A DNA stretch of 52,995 nucleotides from a virus. Position 1 is the first letter of the stretch; each line of letters begins with the position of its first letter. This document shows, piece by piece, positions 8,751 to 18,108 of the stretch. Position numbers and translations under genes: made by a program. The stretch is taken from positions 1 to 52,995 of IMG/VR virus record IMGVR_UViG_3300033571_027231; one strand, given 5' to 3'. The notes beneath the pieces are model-generated. The model was not told the DNA's origin and searched no databases. It saw only the letters and a program-made list of their open reading frames with translations.

Positions 8751-9437
8751 TTAAGTTTGAATAAAATTCAGTTTAATTGGGACATTTATAGCTGCCGCAG
8801 CGGCAGTTCCTAATTGTATTAATAAAGATGAATAAATAGGATTAGGTGCGGCTGCAGTCCCTGGGTAATTATAATAACTATATTGATTTAATGCAGTAAG
8901 CGCTTTAATAGTAAACAAGTTATAATCATTAGTTATACTATTTAAATAAGTAGAACCATTATTGATTATATTTTCTATTGTTCCAAATACTGCTATAGAA
9001 TTATTAGTTCCATTAGTTGCCAACGTTAAAGTATAATTAATGACCTCTCTATCAAGATTAATTCCTATTAATGGGAAAAATCCTTGCCAACCCGTCCCAA
9101 TACTAACTGCATTTACTGCTCCATTAACGCTAATTGAAGTAACTGTGTCATAAACTTGCACCGAATAAACTGTATTATTATTAGGTCCCCCTATAATTTC
9201 ACTAAGTGGGACTCCATTTTGAGTACCATTAATAGTAAAATTTCGTGCTGATAAGTTATTTCCAGAAGTTAAAGAAAGCTGTCTACTATAACCATACTTA
9301 AGAAAATTTAAAATACCTGTAGTTGGATCAACTAAATTACCGTTTAAAGAAAGATTACCAGCACCTACTAAAGTTTGAAGAGCACATATATCCGTTGGAT
9401 TACCAGCTGGAAAAGTATAAGTTAAAAATCTAGACAT
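8751..9437 (-). CDS. Decoration-type virion protein, paralogue 1 (228 aa)
   Basis: Shares with the next gene a pattern of ALQT.VGAGNLSLNG, NLSARNFTI.G.QNG, GPNN.TVY, and SI.V.GAV.AVS.GTG.QG. Both are beta-rich, about 225 residues, and separated by only 2 bases, so they arose by tandem duplication. Proteins of this type sit after the coat gene in many environmental podoviruses; a head-decoration or head-fibre role is inferred. Confidence 0.7.
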   Translation of the reverse strand: MSRFLTYTFPAGNPTDICALQTLVGAGNLSLNGNLVDPTTGILNFLKYGYSRQLSLTSGNNLSARNFTINGTQNGVPLSEIIGGPNNNTVYSVQVYDTVTSISVNGAVNAVSIGTGWQGFFPLIGINLDREVINYTLTLATNGTNNSIAVFGTIENIINNGSTYLNSITNDYNLFTIKALTALNQYSYYNYPGTAAAPNPIYSSLLIQLGTAAAAAINVPIKLNFIQT

Positions 9438-9439
9438 TA

Positions 9440-10105
9440 TTAAGCCTGCATTAATATAAAGTTTAAAGTATTAGTAGTAGGAGTAGTAGAAGCGGTTATA
9501 TTAAGTAATAAATAATTCACAACAGTAGTAGAGTTTCCTATTTGAGAAGTAGTTTCATTTGTTAAACCCATACTAGGAAAAAATACTGAACTTTGATTTT
9601 GTAAAGGAATCCAATTAGTATAAACATTTTCTAAAGTTTCTAATAATGAATAAGTAATACCAGTTTCGTTTAATATTACAGAACAAGAATAGTTAATATA
9701 ACTATTAGTACTGGAATTATTTAATACAATTAATGGTAAATAGCCTGTTTTCCCAGTACCTACTGAAACAGCTGTTACTGCGCCATCTACGGTAATAGAT
9801 GTAATAATATCATAATATTTTGTACCATAAACCGTTGTATTATTAGGTCCTGTAATATTTTCAGTAACAAAAGCGCCATTTTGAAAACCGCTAATTACAA
9901 AAGTTCTACCACTAAGATTATTTGCCGAAGTAATAGATACAGACCTTATAAATCCTGCATCAATAAAAGAAATTTGGTTAGGAACTTGAGCAGTATACAA
10001 GTTTCCTGTGGTTAAATCTAAAGAACCAGCACTTCCTATGGTTTGCAAACCACATACAGCAGTTGTATCAATAACTGGCCAATTTAATTCACTACGAACA
10101 GGCAT
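9440..10105 (-). CDS. Decoration-type virion protein, paralogue 2 (221 aa)
   Basis: Paralogue of the gene at 8751-9437: the shared motif order is LQTIGSAGSLDL, NLSGRTFVISGFQNG, GPNNTTVYG and ITVDGAVTAVSVGTG. It starts at an ATG at 10105, downstream of the major capsid gene and of a 10-bp inverted repeat. Beta-rich, no signal peptide. Probably a surface protein of the capsid; this rests on position and on the paralogue. Confidence 0.7.
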   Translation of the reverse strand: MPVRSELNWPVIDTTAVCGLQTIGSAGSLDLTTGNLYTAQVPNQISFIDAGFIRSVSITSANNLSGRTFVISGFQNGAFVTENITGPNNTTVYGTKYYDIITSITVDGAVTAVSVGTGKTGYLPLIVLNNSSTNSYINYSCSVILNETGITYSLLETLENVYTNWIPLQNQSSVFFPSMGLTNETTSQIGNSTTVVNYLLLNITASTTPTTNTLNFILMQA

Positions 10106-10122
10106 TTGAATTCCATGATAAT

Positions 10123-10161
10123 TTAGCTAACCCATAATATTTTTATTTATAGGTTAGCTAA
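10123..10161 (-). terminator. Inverted repeat after the capsid gene
   Basis: Arms TTAGCTAACC (10123-10132) and GGTTAGCTAA (10152-10161) pair perfectly over 10 bp around a 19-base A+T loop, in the gap after the capsid stop. There is no clean run of U, so it may be a partial terminator or an RNA-stabilising hairpin that favours capsid message. Confidence 0.5.
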
Positions 10162-10168
10162 TAATTGA

Positions 10169-11077
10169 TTAAACTCCAGGTGATCCAAAAATCGCTCTTG
10201 GGTTAGAACACCCAAACGAATAACGCTCCGTAGCTTTAGCCATCACGTTGTCCGTCGGATAGTCAACGTAGGTATCAGTTTCTACCGGCGTTCTTTGGAA
10301 ATGTTTTAATCCATCTTCAGCATCTGTAATTATAAACCATGCTGTAGTTGAAGTTAAAAATTGATTAATTTTATAGCCATCAGGGATATAGTCATTGTGA
10401 TATAAAGCATTTATATCGTTGTTTGCTACGTCTACCCTAAATGCACTATTAAGAAGACGTGAAGCTGCAAATTGTAGCTCACGTGGCAAAATCAATTTTT
10501 TAGCCATAGTTTGAGACAAAATTCCGCTTTGCATTGGAAATTTTTGGATCAAAATAATAGCTTGTTCTACACCAGCTTCACTAAAATCAACAGTAGCACC
10601 TCCCGTAGCAAAAGCATTTGAAAATACGCCACCATCAATAGGGTGATTTGCAGAACATAAAGATTGACCATCCCCTATTGGATAAGCTGCGTTAAAAGCA
10701 TTATTCAATACATTTGCGCCCAGAATATTTTTAGTTATTCTTAAAGAATTTCTAAGTGATACCGCTTGTTGTGGGAACTGATTTTGGTATAAGTTATCTT
10801 CAATTGCTTCTTTAGTAATAGTAAAAGATAAACCAACCCTTTTGTGTATGTAATTGGTTACAATTCTTTGACCCATTGTGTCAGTAGCAATTGGTTGACC
10901 TTCTGGTTTAATATCAGCAGCGCCTAGATATTTCATCTCGACTTCTATTTCTTGATATTTATCAGATTGATAGGTTTTAAATATCTCTGTCCATTGTTCA
11001 GGATATGTTGGATATTGCCCAAAAACTGCCTTTAAGCCAGGACGAAGTAATTGTGCTATTTGACCGGTATTAATCAT
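10169..11077 (-). CDS. Major capsid protein (302 aa)
   Basis: Resembles the Mu gpT-like class of HK97-fold coat proteins: the N-terminal GLKAVFGQYPTYPEQW segment, then E-rich YQEIEVEMKYLG, ITKEAIEDNLY, a GDGQSLCSANHPIDGG stretch, and a basic P-domain-like C-terminus. About 300 residues is normal for this class. It follows the scaffold and another coat-associated gene, as expected in a head operon. The name depends on pattern recognition and order; it is the only strong coat candidate. Confidence 0.85.
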   Translation of the reverse strand: MINTGQIAQLLRPGLKAVFGQYPTYPEQWTEIFKTYQSDKYQEIEVEMKYLGAADIKPEGQPIATDTMGQRIVTNYIHKRVGLSFTITKEAIEDNLYQNQFPQQAVSLRNSLRITKNILGANVLNNAFNAAYPIGDGQSLCSANHPIDGGVFSNAFATGGATVDFSEAGVEQAIILIQKFPMQSGILSQTMAKKLILPRELQFAASRLLNSAFRVDVANNDINALYHNDYIPDGYKINQFLTSTTAWFIITDAEDGLKHFQRTPVETDTYVDYPTDNVMAKATERYSFGCSNPRAIFGSPGV

Positions 11078-11091
11078 ATATTATATTTCTC

Positions 11092-11892
11092 CTAAGCTAA
11101 AGTTGTGCCAGCAGTATTGTGGCCGTAGAAATGATTGTTAATTGTAACCATTACATTTAAAAAAGGCGTCGTTGCTATAGTTAAACCAGGAGCTGCAACA
11201 TTGTTAGGATTTTTCGTATACCCTAAAACTTTTAATGGTAGTGTTGCAGTTGTCTTTAAATAGTCATTTGTCAAAGGGTTTGTAGCAGTACCTGAACTTG
11301 CAACAGCATAAAAAGCTGATTGACCAGTAATAATACTCCCCGATGCTGGATTAAATACATTAAGATGTGGATTCGGATCTATATCGTTCCCTATATCTAA
11401 GGCAAGATTGCGACCAAAATAAGCCGGATATCCTACACCGGTAGCATTAATAGTTGGGAAATTAGCATTAGTCAATACATCTCCAGGTGTAGATAATTGG
11501 ATATCATAAACTACATCTGGATCATCAATTACAAAAGCTTTAATTATACTTCCGGGATATACTAATGTTCCTGCTGGCCAAAAAGGTGATTTATGCAAAA
11601 TATTATTTGTATCAAAATATTCACATCCCATAAAAACACCAAGAATTGGTAATGTAGAATAAGTACCAGGGGTGGCAACTGTACGAGCTGGTAAATAAAC
11701 ACTAATAGTTCCAGCGTTTGCCAATGTTGGATTCCAAGTTACTGGATCTCCGGTAAAAATAGATGTTGCATAGGTAGTTGTACCAGCCGCATTTGTATAA
11801 ATATAATATTCATTAGTTTTCTCAGTCCAAGCTCCACCTGAAATAGATGAAATAGGTCTTAGACCAAAAGGTGCGTTTACACCGTAAGCCAT
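11092..11892 (-). CDS. Coat-associated virion structural protein (266 aa)
   Basis: Begins MAYGVNAPFGLRPI, a start that recurs in structural proteins encoded beside coat genes of environmental podoviruses. The rest is beta-rich with a PDVVYDIQL segment. It lies 14 bases upstream of the capsid gene and is preceded by three tandem hairpin elements (11931-12119), suggesting strong or controlled expression. Probably a decoration or auxiliary coat protein. Confidence 0.7.
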   Translation of the reverse strand: MAYGVNAPFGLRPISSISGGAWTEKTNEYYIYTNAAGTTTYATSIFTGDPVTWNPTLANAGTISVYLPARTVATPGTYSTLPILGVFMGCEYFDTNNILHKSPFWPAGTLVYPGSIIKAFVIDDPDVVYDIQLSTPGDVLTNANFPTINATGVGYPAYFGRNLALDIGNDIDPNPHLNVFNPASGSIITGQSAFYAVASSGTATNPLTNDYLKTTATLPLKVLGYTKNPNNVAAPGLTIATTPFLNVMVTINNHFYGHNTAGTTLA

Positions 11893-11930
11893 AAAATTTC
11901 CTCTTTAAGTTAAAATTAAAACTATTTTTG

Positions 11931-11989
11931 AGAATCTTTTGAGGCTAGATTAACGAACCAGTGTAACGCTTTATAGTTGCGCAGAAACT
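11931..11989 (-). repeat. Upstream hairpin element, copy 2 (nearest to gene)
   Basis: Related to 71-128. In the minus orientation the stem is extended to TATAGTT/AACTATA (7 bp) around loop TCTGCGC. It ends 39 bases before the ATG at 11892. Confidence 0.8.
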
Positions 11990-12002
11990 ATAAAAAAATA
12001 TG

Positions 12003-12059
12003 AAATCTTTAAGGATAGATTGAGAACCAGTAGACGTTTTAATGTCTCGCCTGACATTA
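12003..12059 (-). repeat. Upstream hairpin element, copy 3 (covarying stem)
   Basis: The stem here is AATGTC/GACATT around AGGCGA, so both arms differ from the other copies but still pair over 6 bp. The ACGTCTACTGGTT and CTATCCTTAAAGATT blocks are retained. The paired changes argue for selection on structure. Confidence 0.7.
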
Positions 12060-12065
12060 TTTTTT

Positions 12066-12119
12066 CCTTTTAAGGGTTAGGAAGAACCAAGTAATACGCT
12101 TTATAGTTGCGCAGAAACT
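12066..12119 (-). repeat. Upstream hairpin element, copy 4
   Basis: Retains GCGCAACTATAAAGCG exactly, followed in the minus orientation by TATTACTTGGTTCTTCC and an AACC that pairs with GGTT. It is the farthest of the three tandem copies from 11892. Confidence 0.75.
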
Positions 12120-12169
12120 CTCAAATTAATGGGTATTAATATTTGAGTGTAGCAAAATATATTATTATG

Positions 12170-13306
12170 TCAAGGTGTGCTCATTATAAGGACAGCAGTG
12201 CCATATTGATTAGTAGCAACGGGTGTACCGCTAGCATCTACTACTGAAATAGTTACATATGTTTCATTTCTGGTTAACCAAAAAGCTGTTGAAGGCGTTC
12301 CAGCTGCTCTTGGTATTGTGCCAGTATTTCCTAATGAAAAAAATACTGCATAATTTTCAATATTCATTGCAGTAGTAAAATTAATTTGATAGGTCCCGGC
12401 TGACGTTCTAGTTACTGAGGAGACATTTGAATTACTTTGAATATTTATTGTGTTAGATGGTCCGGTATCAGTAAATATACACCACGCTTTAGGAGTAAAA
12501 GGATTATTAAACCCTCCATTTACAATTAAATTGCCACTTGAATCAATTTTTACATACTTATTAAAGACTATATTTGCTGTTCCATCCGTAGTAATAGTAA
12601 GATCCTGGCCATCATTAGTATTTAAAATATTATCACCTGAAATAGTTACATTTCCTACTGTAATGGAATCTAGTCCAGTAATAGTTGTATCTAGATCAAA
12701 TATAGGATTAGCTGCGCTTCCATTATTTACTCCTGTAGGATTTGTAATACTAATATTTGTTCCCCCTGTAAAAGTTACACTTCCCCATGTCTTAGGGCTT
12801 TTACCAGTCAGAACTGGAAAACCTATTGAACTGACACTATTATTAAGATTATATAATGAGGTAGGCAATTGAAAATTAATAGTGCCCCCTGGAGGCGTAA
12901 GATTTCCATTAGTTATGGTTATGCTGTTATCACTACTTTGAGCGGTTAAAGCGGTAATAGCACTTGTGCCGCTTCCAAATAAAGTAACTCTCCATTGACC
13001 TGCTGCTGTTGTAGTATCGTATAAATAAAAATAATATACTTTACCAGCAGCGATTAATTGTAAGACATTTCCAGCATTATCTAAAACTGAAAAAGAATAA
13101 GTAGAAATATTATTAAATAATACATCTTGTCCTAAAGGTACAGCGCCTGCATTAGCGGGAGGTAGTGTAATGGTATAACCATTTGCATTAGGATTAATAT
13201 CATTAATTCGACTTATAACATCAGCAGACCCAAAAGTAAAAGTCCATTGTAAAGTTATATTTGCAGTTAAATTAATTTCTTGGTAATTATTTACAACATA
13301 ACTCAT
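12170..13306 (-). CDS. Tail fibre / appendage protein (378 aa)
   Basis: A beta-rich, Asn/Thr/Gly-rich protein. Residues 1-115 (SYVVNNYQEINLTAN, GYTITLPPA, GQDVLFNNIST) look like a pectin-like or adhesive N-domain seen in phage appendage proteins; the C-terminal 110 residues form another beta domain ending in AVLIMSTP. It is read in the head operon just upstream of the coat genes rather than with the main fibres, so a capsid fibre is a serious alternative. Confidence 0.7.
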   Translation of the reverse strand: MSYVVNNYQEINLTANITLQWTFTFGSADVISRINDINPNANGYTITLPPANAGAVPLGQDVLFNNISTYSFSVLDNAGNVLQLIAAGKVYYFYLYDTTTAAGQWRVTLFGSGTSAITALTAQSSDNSITITNGNLTPPGGTINFQLPTSLYNLNNSVSSIGFPVLTGKSPKTWGSVTFTGGTNISITNPTGVNNGSAANPIFDLDTTITGLDSITVGNVTISGDNILNTNDGQDLTITTDGTANIVFNKYVKIDSSGNLIVNGGFNNPFTPKAWCIFTDTGPSNTINIQSNSNVSSVTRTSAGTYQINFTTAMNIENYAVFFSLGNTGTIPRAAGTPSTAFWLTRNETYVTISVVDASGTPVATNQYGTAVLIMSTP

Positions 13307-13309
13307 ACA

Positions 13310-13738
13310 CTAAAAACTATTTATTGATGGTAGTGATCTACTAAAGCTTCCTATATCATTACTAACACCTCGGAGTGATTTTAACTTATCAGCATTTAGT
13401 TTGTTAAACCTAGCAGTTTCTTGTTTAGAATAAATTTCAGGGCGTTCCATAAGAATAACATCTTTATAGCAAATATATTTTTTAGATAATGGATTACGCT
13501 CTAGTGGATCAAATGTTATTCCTTTTGCTCTTTCGGCTGGTACTAATGTCCATCCTTTAGCCGCCATTTCTTCAACTCTAAAGTCATCTTGTCCTCTAAT
13601 ATCTTTACGAACAAAAGCATATGAATAGCCATCTTTTTTTACTCCATCTGGAATAGATAAAGGACTTATATAATCCATATTATAACTTTCTCTCTCTTCA
13701 TGTATTCTAGTTTCCATTTCTCTGTTAGTACGTGTCAT
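13310..13738 (-). CDS. Hypothetical head-region protein (142 aa)
   Basis: Charged, soluble protein with ..DGYSYAFVRKDIRGQ, AAKGWTLVPAERA and KDVILMERPEIYSK motifs. I have seen this motif order in phage genomes between scaffold and coat genes, but no function is attached to it. It is separated by 2-3 bases from both neighbours, which places it firmly in the head operon. Confidence 0.7.
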   Translation of the reverse strand: MTRTNREMETRIHEERESYNMDYISPLSIPDGVKKDGYSYAFVRKDIRGQDDFRVEEMAAKGWTLVPAERAKGITFDPLERNPLSKKYICYKDVILMERPEIYSKQETARFNKLNADKLKSLRGVSNDIGSFSRSLPSINSF

Positions 13739-13740
13739 AA

Positions 13741-14715
13741 TTATTTACCTTTTTTTAAGTCTTCTAATTTATATCTAAGCCAATCTTTCTCACTAATTCC
13801 AGCATTGGCGCACATTCTTTTTTCATCAGCAGTTAAAATCATTTGTTTGGGGACTGAACCACTTCCATTATTAGAATAAGAATTCCTAACTCCTCCTACA
13901 TGACTTGCTGCTTCTATATTTTTAGCGCTTTTCTGAGTTTTATTTTGAACTTCACTAATATATTGATTTATTGTTTGAAAATATTGATCGGAAAAATAAG
14001 CATCCATTTGATTATTTTTAGCTAAGTTAGCATCTAAGTGATTAATAAATTCACCAACTTTATTAGCTAATTGAGGGTTGTAATCTTTACTATTAGGTTG
14101 TAAATAAGGATGATTTTCCAGCCAATCACTAGCTATTTCGTGCTCTATTTCATTATAATAAGATTGAAATTGTTGAGGTGAAAAATTAGAGGAATGCGCG
14201 CCTTGGTTTTTATTAGAATCATTATTATAAGCCCATTTCTCTAAATCATTTACAGTATTAATGGCTTTAGTTAAGGCAATATCCGCATCGACTAATGCCT
14301 CAACATTGCCTTCTTCAATAGCTTTTTTCTTGTTTTCTTTAGCTTTTTCTAAATCAGCAAAAGCACTCTTACCATAATGATAAGTCCCAGAATTTAAAGA
14401 TTCATTTAGCATTTGTTTTAGCTTTTCATTTTCTTCTCTAAAAGCTTCTTTTTCTGCAATTGCTTGATATTTACGTTTTTGTTCTTTCCAAAGTTTTTTT
14501 TGAACTTTTTCTATTTGCTCCTGTTCTTTAGAAGTAACTTGTTGTTGTTCTTCTTCCTCTTTATCTTGTTCAATTTCAGCATTTTCTTCTTGAGTTTCTG
14601 AATCATCTTTTAACTTTTCTATCTCAGCTAAAGCATGTTGTATTTCAGCAAGTCCTGATTGATCTTCAGCTAAAGTAGCTTCCGAATTATCTATATTTTC
14701 ATTTAGATTCATCAT
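13741..14715 (-). CDS. Probable capsid scaffolding protein (324 aa)
   Basis: Strongly acidic N-terminal third, a long Lys/Glu coiled coil over about residues 70-115 (KVQKKLWKEQKRKYQAIAEKE), and a C-terminal MCANAGISEKDWLRYK-type end that could contact coat protein. This acid-coil-basic layout and the place between portal and coat genes are typical of scaffolds. Two ATGs in a row begin the gene; the first is used here. Confidence 0.75.
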   Translation of the reverse strand: MMNLNENIDNSEATLAEDQSGLAEIQHALAEIEKLKDDSETQEENAEIEQDKEEEEQQQVTSKEQEQIEKVQKKLWKEQKRKYQAIAEKEAFREENEKLKQMLNESLNSGTYHYGKSAFADLEKAKENKKKAIEEGNVEALVDADIALTKAINTVNDLEKWAYNNDSNKNQGAHSSNFSPQQFQSYYNEIEHEIASDWLENHPYLQPNSKDYNPQLANKVGEFINHLDANLAKNNQMDAYFSDQYFQTINQYISEVQNKTQKSAKNIEAASHVGGVRNSYSNNGSGSVPKQMILTADEKRMCANAGISEKDWLRYKLEDLKKGK

Positions 14716-14731
14716 GATTCCTTTTAAAATT

Positions 14732-15166
14732 TTAAGTTATTCGAGCGATAGTACGAGGGTCCTTTACGGCTCCTAAAATTCTGTCTTCAGTGATATAAAT
14801 TGAAGTAAGACCATTATGAACAAAACTATGTCCATCAGCCCTTGGGAATTGAACCCAATCACCTACTTGACAATAAGGGCCGCTCAATGCATATCTTTCC
14901 ATATCTCTATAAACTCCAGAGGCTAATTTAATAACTAAACCAGTTAAATTAGTAAATTTTGCATCTTGGCTTATTTTATTAACGGACTCATCCGCTAATA
15001 AAATATTACCTATTTGAGTAATTTTCTTAGGAACATAAACTCTTACTAAGATTTGCCATCCTCGTGGTTCGACCCCATCATATTTACTAATTTCTTCATC
15101 TAACGAATAATTTAAAAAATCGATTCCAGGATCGTCTTTTAAAATTTCTTCTATATTTTTACTCAT
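14732..15166 (-). CDS. GroES-like co-chaperonin family phage protein (144 aa)
   Basis: Residues 33-135 follow the Cpn10 beta-barrel pattern: EPRGWQILVRVYVPKK, GNILLADES, TGLVIKLASG, GPYCQVGDWVQFPRADG and ITEDRILGAV. The short mobile loop between strands may differ from bacterial GroES. Viral GroES relatives help host GroEL fold coat proteins, and this one lies in the head operon beside the scaffold, which fits that role. The coupling to host GroEL is inference. Confidence 0.7.
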   Translation of the reverse strand: MSKNIEEILKDDPGIDFLNYSLDEEISKYDGVEPRGWQILVRVYVPKKITQIGNILLADESVNKISQDAKFTNLTGLVIKLASGVYRDMERYALSGPYCQVGDWVQFPRADGHSFVHNGLTSIYITEDRILGAVKDPRTIARIT

Positions 15167-15338
15167 ATTCAGTTCTCTTTAATGTATCTTTACATATATC
15201 TAGAGCATCTTTTAAACCTTGGATACGTCCTATAAAAAATCTATAGGACTCGTAATCATGAGCCCCTCCTTGTGCTACTGTTTGCTCAAGTTCCTTTCTA
15301 GCATTATTCAATTCATCGATTATTCTGGTATAAAGCAT
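15159..15338 (-). CDS. Small conserved phage protein (59 aa)
   Basis: Read from ATG 15338: MLYTRIIDELNNARKELEQ, then GGAHDYESYRFFIGRIQGLK. It is a short helical hairpin protein. The start lies one base after the stop of the preceding gene and its end overlaps the next ATG by 8 bases, so it is clearly part of the operon. Proteins with a DY..YR...G...GL..A core occur near portal genes in other podoviruses; function unknown. Confidence 0.75.
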   Translation of the reverse strand: MLYTRIIDELNNARKELEQTVAQGGAHDYESYRFFIGRIQGLKDALDICKDTLKRTEYE

Positions 15339-15339
15339 C

Positions 15340-15786
15340 TTACATAAGATCCCTTATAGACTTTCCTTTATCTTTTTTTGGCATACCATCTTTGGTAGCT
15401 TCATCATGGCGGATTTTTGCTACCCCTCCCATGGCAAATTTTTTAACTCCACATTCTTTTTTCTTTATTCTTCCGCCATCTTTCATTTTATCTTTTTTCA
15501 TTTTTTCCTCTTTTGCTTTTTCTAATTTAGATACATATTCATGGTGCATTTGCTGTCTATGCTTTTCCATATCACCTTTAAAGTTTTCAATATTCTTCAT
15601 TACATCCTTACGTTGTTTTACATGGCCTCCATCTTTATAAGGTCTCATCCTTTCACGATCAGCTGCTGATTTTGAAAAATACACAGCTTCTGCATGTCCT
15701 GGATGGTCCATAAGACTTTCAGCCATATTTCGCATTGAATCTTTTCTACCTTGATAGCCGGCTTTCATATTTTTATTAAAGTACAT
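15340..15786 (-). CDS. Lys/Gly-rich head-region protein (148 aa)
   Basis: A very basic protein with KDGG motifs at several points (YKDGGHVKQ, MKDGGRIKK), a helical centre and a C-terminal MGGVAKIRHDEATKDGMP. The gene overlaps the portal gene by 11 bases. Similar C-termini occur in small proteins of environmental phages. A virion DNA-contact or assembly role is possible but unproven. Confidence 0.65.
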   Translation of the reverse strand: MYFNKNMKAGYQGRKDSMRNMAESLMDHPGHAEAVYFSKSAADRERMRPYKDGGHVKQRKDVMKNIENFKGDMEKHRQQMHHEYVSKLEKAKEEKMKKDKMKDGGRIKKKECGVKKFAMGGVAKIRHDEATKDGMPKKDKGKSIRDLM

Positions 15787-18064
15787 TTTGAGTCTCCTGT
15801 TGTTTAGTTAATTCGGTTTCTGATTTTAATTTGGCAATATCTTCATCAGATTCAATTTTGGCCTTTTCTTTTTCAAAATCTAATTGAGCTTTGAAGATAT
15901 CAGTTTCAGCTTTTAAATTTGCTATTCGCTCTTTAGAAGCTATTTCAGCTTGTTTTTGTTCAATATCTGCCATTAATAAAGCATTTGGATCAATTGGGGG
16001 CGCTGACTGTTCTTGTTCGTTATTACTTTTGGTAATTTGAGCAACTTTTAAGGCAATAAGGTTTTGTAATTCCGGATTTTTTAGCTCTTCAAGCGGTGGC
16101 AATTCAAATCCTAATTGCATTTGCATATCTACTAAATATTTAAAAGCTCTATGTTCTTGAATATGAGCTTTAATATCGGGAACTTCGTCAACAAAAGGAG
16201 CATGAGTCACTATATGAGCATCGTGATCTTGCCAAATTGCAGCTTTAAGAGGCAATCCTTGCATAGCATTCATGTTTTCAGTAATGGGATCTAAAGGTAA
16301 TACTTCTTGTTGTTGCTGCTGTGGATCTGGTTTTAAAATGTGCTCTATTTCTTCCTCAGGAAGTCCTTGAGCCTTATAGACCATCTTAAATATCTCCCGC
16401 ATATTATGTAATTGCGGATCTTGTTGAGATACTCTTAAAACTGATTCTGCTCTCATAATTCTTTGTGGAGTAGAATTCATTACTGGATCAGAAATAGGTA
16501 TAATCACTACTTCATCTACAAAATCATCATTAGAAATTTCTTGCTTTTGATTATTATTAGTAAATGTTTCATTATTTAAAGTTTTTCTAAAAGTTTTATC
16601 TATCAACTGTAATTCTTGAGTTAATGAATAATGTATTGAACGCAATACTGCAGATTGAATACGATTATTAGTTTCAAGAAGAGCAAGAGTAGTGCCAGTA
16701 GGTATATCTTCTTTAGAGTCTAGCATCCCCATTTCACTAGTAGAACCAAGTTCCTTAGTTTGATTCATAATTTCAATACGTAATTCTCTTAGTGAATTAG
16801 AAGGCTCCGAATATGGCAACGGCATAAAAGCCTCTTGCAAAGGAATGCCACCAGTATCAACTTCTATAAATTGACCAGGCCCTACAATTAAATCATTTTG
16901 TTGTTGTTTAAATCCTTTTGCTCTAAGACCTCCTGGTAAATTCTTAAAGGAGCCAGCATCTACTAACTGCCTTAATAATTTAGTTAAAGTAATGGCATTA
17001 GATCCAAGTAAATGAGCAAGCCCAATTCCATAAATGCCAAATCCAGGTAAATAATTATATTGCACAAAATAATTATCTCTCTTTTTCTCTGGATCATCCT
17101 CCTGCCAGTTTTTCCTTATTGATAATACTTCTTTAGAAATTTTATCAATAATTATAATATAAGGTAAAGGAACCTCTTCAGCCGTTTTATCATTAAAATC
17201 ACTGAAATCATTTAAATTTAAATAAGTATGGATCTCATAAATAGGGAATAGAGAGCGTTTGGTATAAACATCCAAATCAATTTCTGACTTGTAATTTTCT
17301 TCGTCATCATCATCTTCATTGTTTTCTGATGATTTAAGATATGAGAGTTCTACCTCTCTATAAATCTTGTTTTGTTGATTGAGAATAATTTCACGTTTAG
17401 AAAGATGCAATACATGGGTAAGACGATTAGATTCAAGTATTGAAGTACAATCACTATCGATAATAAAATCTTGGGGCATAATAAAACGGCTTGAAGGTCT
17501 TTTTAATAACTTGTCGTAATAAACCTTTTTAAAGCCACTTCCGTAGAGTCCTAAGTATAATAAAAATCTTTCAAAATCTGAATAGTAAGCCGCATCTACT
17601 ACAGTTAGGTAATAATTTAGCCAATCTCTTATTTTTTCTCCTTTGGCTTCTAACTCATCAGTTTTAAAACCATTAATTTTAAAACCAGCTGGTCCTGTTT
17701 GAGGTAATAATTCAGCTCTAGTAGTTGAATAAAATCTAATTAATGCATTAGCAAGAGTAGTATCAAAAGTACGAGTAGATTCTTTAAAAGGTATTTCTTT
17801 TAAATCTTCAAGGTTAAACCCTAAATATTGTTTTACTTTTTCTACTGAATCTATCCATTCTTTACGCGATAAAATATCTTCTTCAATACTATCTAATAAA
17901 AAAGTAGATAATTTTTTACGCGCATTATCAGGAAAATCTATTGCTAAGTTATCATAAAATGACGATTTGGTTTCAGACTCACGCGGCGATTTACCAATTT
18001 CATAAACTGTTGAGCCATCGTCTAACTCTTCTATTTTTCTGATGTCATTATCAGTAATTTTCAT
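15776..18064 (-). CDS. Portal protein (762 aa)
   Basis: Size and pattern fit the large P22-like portal class (about 720-760 residues). An N-terminal region (ARKKLSTFLLDSIEEDILSR), a stem-region RFLLYLGLYGSGFKKVYYD, PYIIIIDKISKEVLSIRKNW and PGFGIYGIGLAHLLGSNA are all characteristic of these portals. The C-terminal 150 residues are Gln/Glu/Lys-rich coiled coil, like the barrel helix. It forms the dodecameric DNA channel at the head vertex and docks terminase. It is the first gene of the head operon, with divergent cargo beyond. Confidence 0.9.
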   Translation of the reverse strand: MKITDNDIRKIEELDDGSTVYEIGKSPRESETKSSFYDNLAIDFPDNARKKLSTFLLDSIEEDILSRKEWIDSVEKVKQYLGFNLEDLKEIPFKESTRTFDTTLANALIRFYSTTRAELLPQTGPAGFKINGFKTDELEAKGEKIRDWLNYYLTVVDAAYYSDFERFLLYLGLYGSGFKKVYYDKLLKRPSSRFIMPQDFIIDSDCTSILESNRLTHVLHLSKREIILNQQNKIYREVELSYLKSSENNEDDDDEENYKSEIDLDVYTKRSLFPIYEIHTYLNLNDFSDFNDKTAEEVPLPYIIIIDKISKEVLSIRKNWQEDDPEKKRDNYFVQYNYLPGFGIYGIGLAHLLGSNAITLTKLLRQLVDAGSFKNLPGGLRAKGFKQQQNDLIVGPGQFIEVDTGGIPLQEAFMPLPYSEPSNSLRELRIEIMNQTKELGSTSEMGMLDSKEDIPTGTTLALLETNNRIQSAVLRSIHYSLTQELQLIDKTFRKTLNNETFTNNNQKQEISNDDFVDEVVIIPISDPVMNSTPQRIMRAESVLRVSQQDPQLHNMREIFKMVYKAQGLPEEEIEHILKPDPQQQQQEVLPLDPITENMNAMQGLPLKAAIWQDHDAHIVTHAPFVDEVPDIKAHIQEHRAFKYLVDMQMQLGFELPPLEELKNPELQNLIALKVAQITKSNNEQEQSAPPIDPNALLMADIEQKQAEIASKERIANLKAETDIFKAQLDFEKEKAKIESDEDIAKLKSETELTKQQETQNVL

Positions 18065-18108
18065 TATATTAATGATACTAAAATTTAAACTTTTAAAAAT
18101 TGTATCAC

